Assembly (NCBI GenBank): GCA_009781565.1
Contig: WQXV01000051.1
Span: 1 to 7,437 of the forward strand
Length of the DNA stretch: 7,437 nt
Direction of reading: 5' to 3'
From: Actinomycetes bacterium
GTDB taxonomy: Bacteria > Actinomycetota > Coriobacteriia > WRKU01
The position numbers and the translations under genes are program-made. The notes below the pieces were generated by a model, which was given only the letters and a program-made list of their open reading frames with translations, ran no database searches and had not been told where the DNA came from. Shown here piece by piece: positions 5,302-7,437 of this stretch; position 1 is the stretch's first letter; each line of letters opens with the position of its first letter.

Positions 5302-7437
5302 ATATCTGCTTGCCTTCGATACCTCGACCGATGATGTGGTGGTCACAGTTGCCCATGCCATCGATGGCACAGGCGTCCAAAATGTGATACCTGCGCGCCG
5401 ATTGGCCAACACCATTCTTTTAGATCAGATCGATGAGATCCTCGATGCGGCGCAGGTCGAGAAAGCTCAGATCGAGGCAATCATCGTCGGATGTGGACCC
5501 GGTTCGTTCACCGGTGTACGCATCGGGGTCGCGACCGCGAAAGGTCTTGCACAAGGACTAGATATTCCTCTCTTCGGGGTATCGACGACCGATGCGATAC
5601 TGTGGGGCATGTGGAGTGATGGCGTGCGTGGATCGGTCGAGTTCGCACTCGATGCCATGCGACGCGAGGTCTATCCGGTTTCAGCAGTTATATCCGATGA
5701 AGGCGTCGAGCGTGATCGCGCCGACTATGTGACCGCACGTGGCGAGACGATCTGCGACCAGGATCTTACCCGTTATCTTCCCTCCGGTCTTATCGCCGCC
5801 TTCGAGCACAGTATATTAAGTTCGGCCACCGGGATGATCGGCGATGTCCTTCCCATCTACACACGCCTGTCCGACGCTGAGGAAACAGCTCGACAAGCCG
5901 CAGGAGAGCCGACCGGCGCGCAGCTCATGGCGCAAGGAAAGCTGAACCTTTCGGGCGTCGACGAACAAGCCGCAACGCGACGCGATGCCTATATCCGTCC
6001 CTTGACCTCGCGTGACGCTGAAATGCTCTACCATCGTGAAGCGGAGATATTCGGGGTCAAACACCATCCCTGGACGCTCGCTATGTTTTATGAGGAGTTC
6101 ATACGCGACGACCGATTGTGGCTCGGTTCATTCGAACAAGATCAGCTGATCGGCTATGTCGGCTTCGCACTGTCGGACCGTGATGCCGATATGCTGCGGT
6201 TGGGTACCGTATCGTCTCATAGACGCAGAGGGATTGCGCGCGATCTGTTAGAAGCTGCTATCGGTAGGCTGCATCGAAGAGGCATCGAACGCGTCATTCT
6301 CGAAGTCCGCGAAAGCAATGAGGATGCTCGGGCATTCTACCTCTCGCAAGGTTTTGGCCAGATCGGGATGCGCCAGAAATACTTCCTGTTCCAAGAGGGA
6401 GCTGAAGACGCAATAGTAATGGCGCGCGATATCGCGCAACAGACATCCGGCCAAGATCGCAAGAATAAGCAGGAACCCACCATCTTGGGTATCGAGACCT
6501 CGTGCGATGAGACTGCCGCCGCAGTCCTTTCCGGGTTCGATGTCTTGAGCAATATCATTGCCAGTCAGGTCAAGTGGCACGCTCGCTTCGGTGGTGTCGT
6601 GCCAGAGATCGCGTCGCGCAAACACATCGAAGCGATTGCCGGGGTCGTCGATGAGGCGCTCACTGTAGCTCGGGTCGCCCTGAGTGATCTTGATGCGATA
6701 GCGGTGACCGTCAAGCCCGGCTTGGTGGGAGCGTTGGTGGTCGGTCTTGCTTATGCAAAAGGACTCAGTTATGCGACCGATCTCCCACTGATCGGTATCA
6801 ATCATCTTGAAGGTCATATGGTCGCCAACAGACTGCTCGAGTCGCAGTTGGAACCGCCGTTCGTCTCACTGATCGTCAGCGGTGGTAATACCTCACTGGT
6901 CCACTGTGATCGGTGGGGGACCTATCGCACTCTGGGAGAAACGCTTGATGATGCTACCGGGGAGGCGTTTGACAAGGTCGCCAAAGTGCTCGGTCTCGGC
7001 TATCCCGGTGGGCCGGTCATCTCAAAGCTCGCACAACAGGGAGATCCTAATGCGATCGATTTTCCTCGTGCGATGATGCACACCAAGGACTACCAATTCT
7101 CACTCTCCGGACTCAAGACCGCAGTCATCACGTATATCAACGAGCAGCTCTCGAGTGGGGTCGAGCTTGATCTGCCCGATATCGCCGCATCATTTCAACA
7201 GGCGATCATTGATGTGCAGGTTCACAAAGCTCTTCGAGCGGTCGAGGAGACCGGGGCCAAGTGGTTCTGCCTGGCTGGTGGCGTTGCCGCCAACGCTGCG
7301 CTGCGTGAAGCCTTAATTACAGCGATGACCGAACGTGGGATCAGGGTCAGTGTACCTCCGCTTGAGTTGTGCGGTGATAATGCGGCAATGATTGCAGGTG
7401 CAGCTCTCTTCCATCTTGACGAAGCTCCGCTCGAACT
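5294..7437 (+). CDS. tsaB-rimI-tsaD: TsaB-RimI-TsaD fusion protein (t6A synthesis subunits plus ribosomal S18 N-acetyltransferase); 3' end outside window
   Basis: One uninterrupted frame of 714 visible residues joins three proteins that are usually separate. Residues 1-197 are TsaB (FDTST at 8-12; GPGSFTGVR at 68-76; end near LPIYTR). A polar linker follows. Residues 232-380 are a RimI-type GNAT acetyltransferase (acetyl-CoA loop RRRGIA at 310-315; LEVRESN at 336-342; Tyr349). After a linker rich in Q, K and R, residues 396 onward are TsaD (GIETSCDET 399-407; metal ligands His504, His508 and Asp695; SGGNT 529-533; DDATGEAFD 552-560; GYPGGP 569-574; GGVAANAALR 662-671). TsaD transfers the threonylcarbamoyl group to tRNA A37, TsaB is its partner, and RimI acetylates protein N-termini. 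The usual G of GPGL is Lys474. About 20 C-terminal residues are missing. ATG 5294 has AGGTGA at 5282-5287, six bases ahead, and overlaps tsaE. Confidence 0.95.
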   Translation, partial: MSRYLLAFDTSTDDVVVTVAHAIDGTGVQNVIPARRLANTILLDQIDEILDAAQVEKAQIEAIIVGCGPGSFTGVRIGVATAKGLAQGLDIPLFGVSTTDAILWGMWSDGVRGSVEFALDAMRREVYPVSAVISDEGVERDRADYVTARGETICDQDLTRYLPSGLIAAFEHSILSSATGMIGDVLPIYTRLSDAEETARQAAGEPTGAQLMAQGKLNLSGVDEQAATRRDAYIRPLTSRDAEMLYHREAEIFGVKHHPWTLAMFYEEFIRDDRLWLGSFEQDQLIGYVGFALSDRDADMLRLGTVSSHRRRGIARDLLEAAIGRLHRRGIERVILEVRESNEDARAFYLSQGFGQIGMRQKYFLFQEGAEDAIVMARDIAQQTSGQDRKNKQEPTILGIETSCDETAAAVLSGFDVLSNIIASQVKWHARFGGVVPEIASRKHIEAIAGVVDEALTVARVALSDLDAIAVTVKPGLVGALVVGLAYAKGLSYATDLPLIGINHLEGHMVANRLLESQLEPPFVSLIVSGGNTSLVHCDRWGTYRTLGETLDDATGEAFDKVAKVLGLGYPGGPVISKLAQQGDPNAIDFPRAMMHTKDYQFSLSGLKTAVITYINEQLSSGVELDLPDIAASFQQAIIDVQVHKALRAVEETGAKWFCLAGGVAANAALREALITAMTERGIRVSVPPLELCGDNAAMIAGAALFHLDEAPLE
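6471..6487 (+). promoter_or_regulatory. Possible internal start site for a free TsaD
   Basis: AGGAA at 6471-6475 is followed, after 9 bases, by an in-frame TTG (6485-6487, residue 398 of the fusion). Starting here would give a protein beginning MGIETSCDET, almost exactly where stand-alone TsaD proteins begin. The match is short and could be chance, and TTG is a weak start, so this is a suggestion only. Confidence 0.25.

Noticed and set aside
6248..6817. 189-codon open frame on the minus strand
   Set aside because: It lies opposite the RimI and TsaD domains, whose motifs are intact on the plus strand, and it has no recognisable feature or ribosome binding site that I trust.

Overview
The window is a dense, single-direction stretch of bacterial chromosome. 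Every gene I can support is on the + strand. The gene set and order acpS, nnrD, alr, tsaE, tsaB, rimI, tsaD is the kind seen in Actinobacteria. Moderate-to-high GC with frequent GAT/ATC codons, and the fusion of tsaB, rimI and tsaD into one reading frame, make me favour the class Coriobacteriia (an anaerobic, gut- or mouth-type actinobacterium). That assignment is an inference from gene content and recollection, not from a marker gene.

Layout: (1) 1-1099, the 3' part of an ABC transporter ATPase gene and a complete FetB/UPF0014-type permease, overlapping by 8 bases, a probable metal (iron) transport pair. (2) 1100-1163, the largest intergenic gap (64 bases), with a perfect TATAAT -10 box that probably starts the next operon. 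(3) 1164-3725, acpS (holo-ACP synthase), nnrD (NAD(P)HX dehydratase) and alr (alanine racemase), joined by overlapping stops and starts. (4) 3746-4805, a small nitroreductase-family flavoprotein and a family 4 (Fe-S) uracil-DNA glycosylase. (5) 4816-7437, tsaE followed, with an 8-base overlap, by one long open frame that encodes TsaB, RimI and nearly all of TsaD and runs off the end of the window.

The genes from acpS onward are separated by 20 bases or less and probably form one transcript. They cover cell-envelope and cofactor housekeeping (ACP activation, repair of damaged NAD(P)H, D-alanine supply), DNA repair and tRNA t6A37 synthesis. TsaE, TsaB and TsaD are the three partners of the bacterial threonylcarbamoyl-transfer complex. 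The TC-AMP-making enzyme TsaC/TsaC2 is not in this window.

No stretch above 300 bases lacks a gene. I saw no RNA genes, insertion sequences, CRISPR arrays, long repeats or convincing Rho-independent terminators. I found no wholly new system. The points most worth a second look are the triple fusion (with a possible internal TTG start for TsaD), three substitutions at conserved active-site positions of AcpS, and an unusual lysine in the GPGL motif of TsaD.
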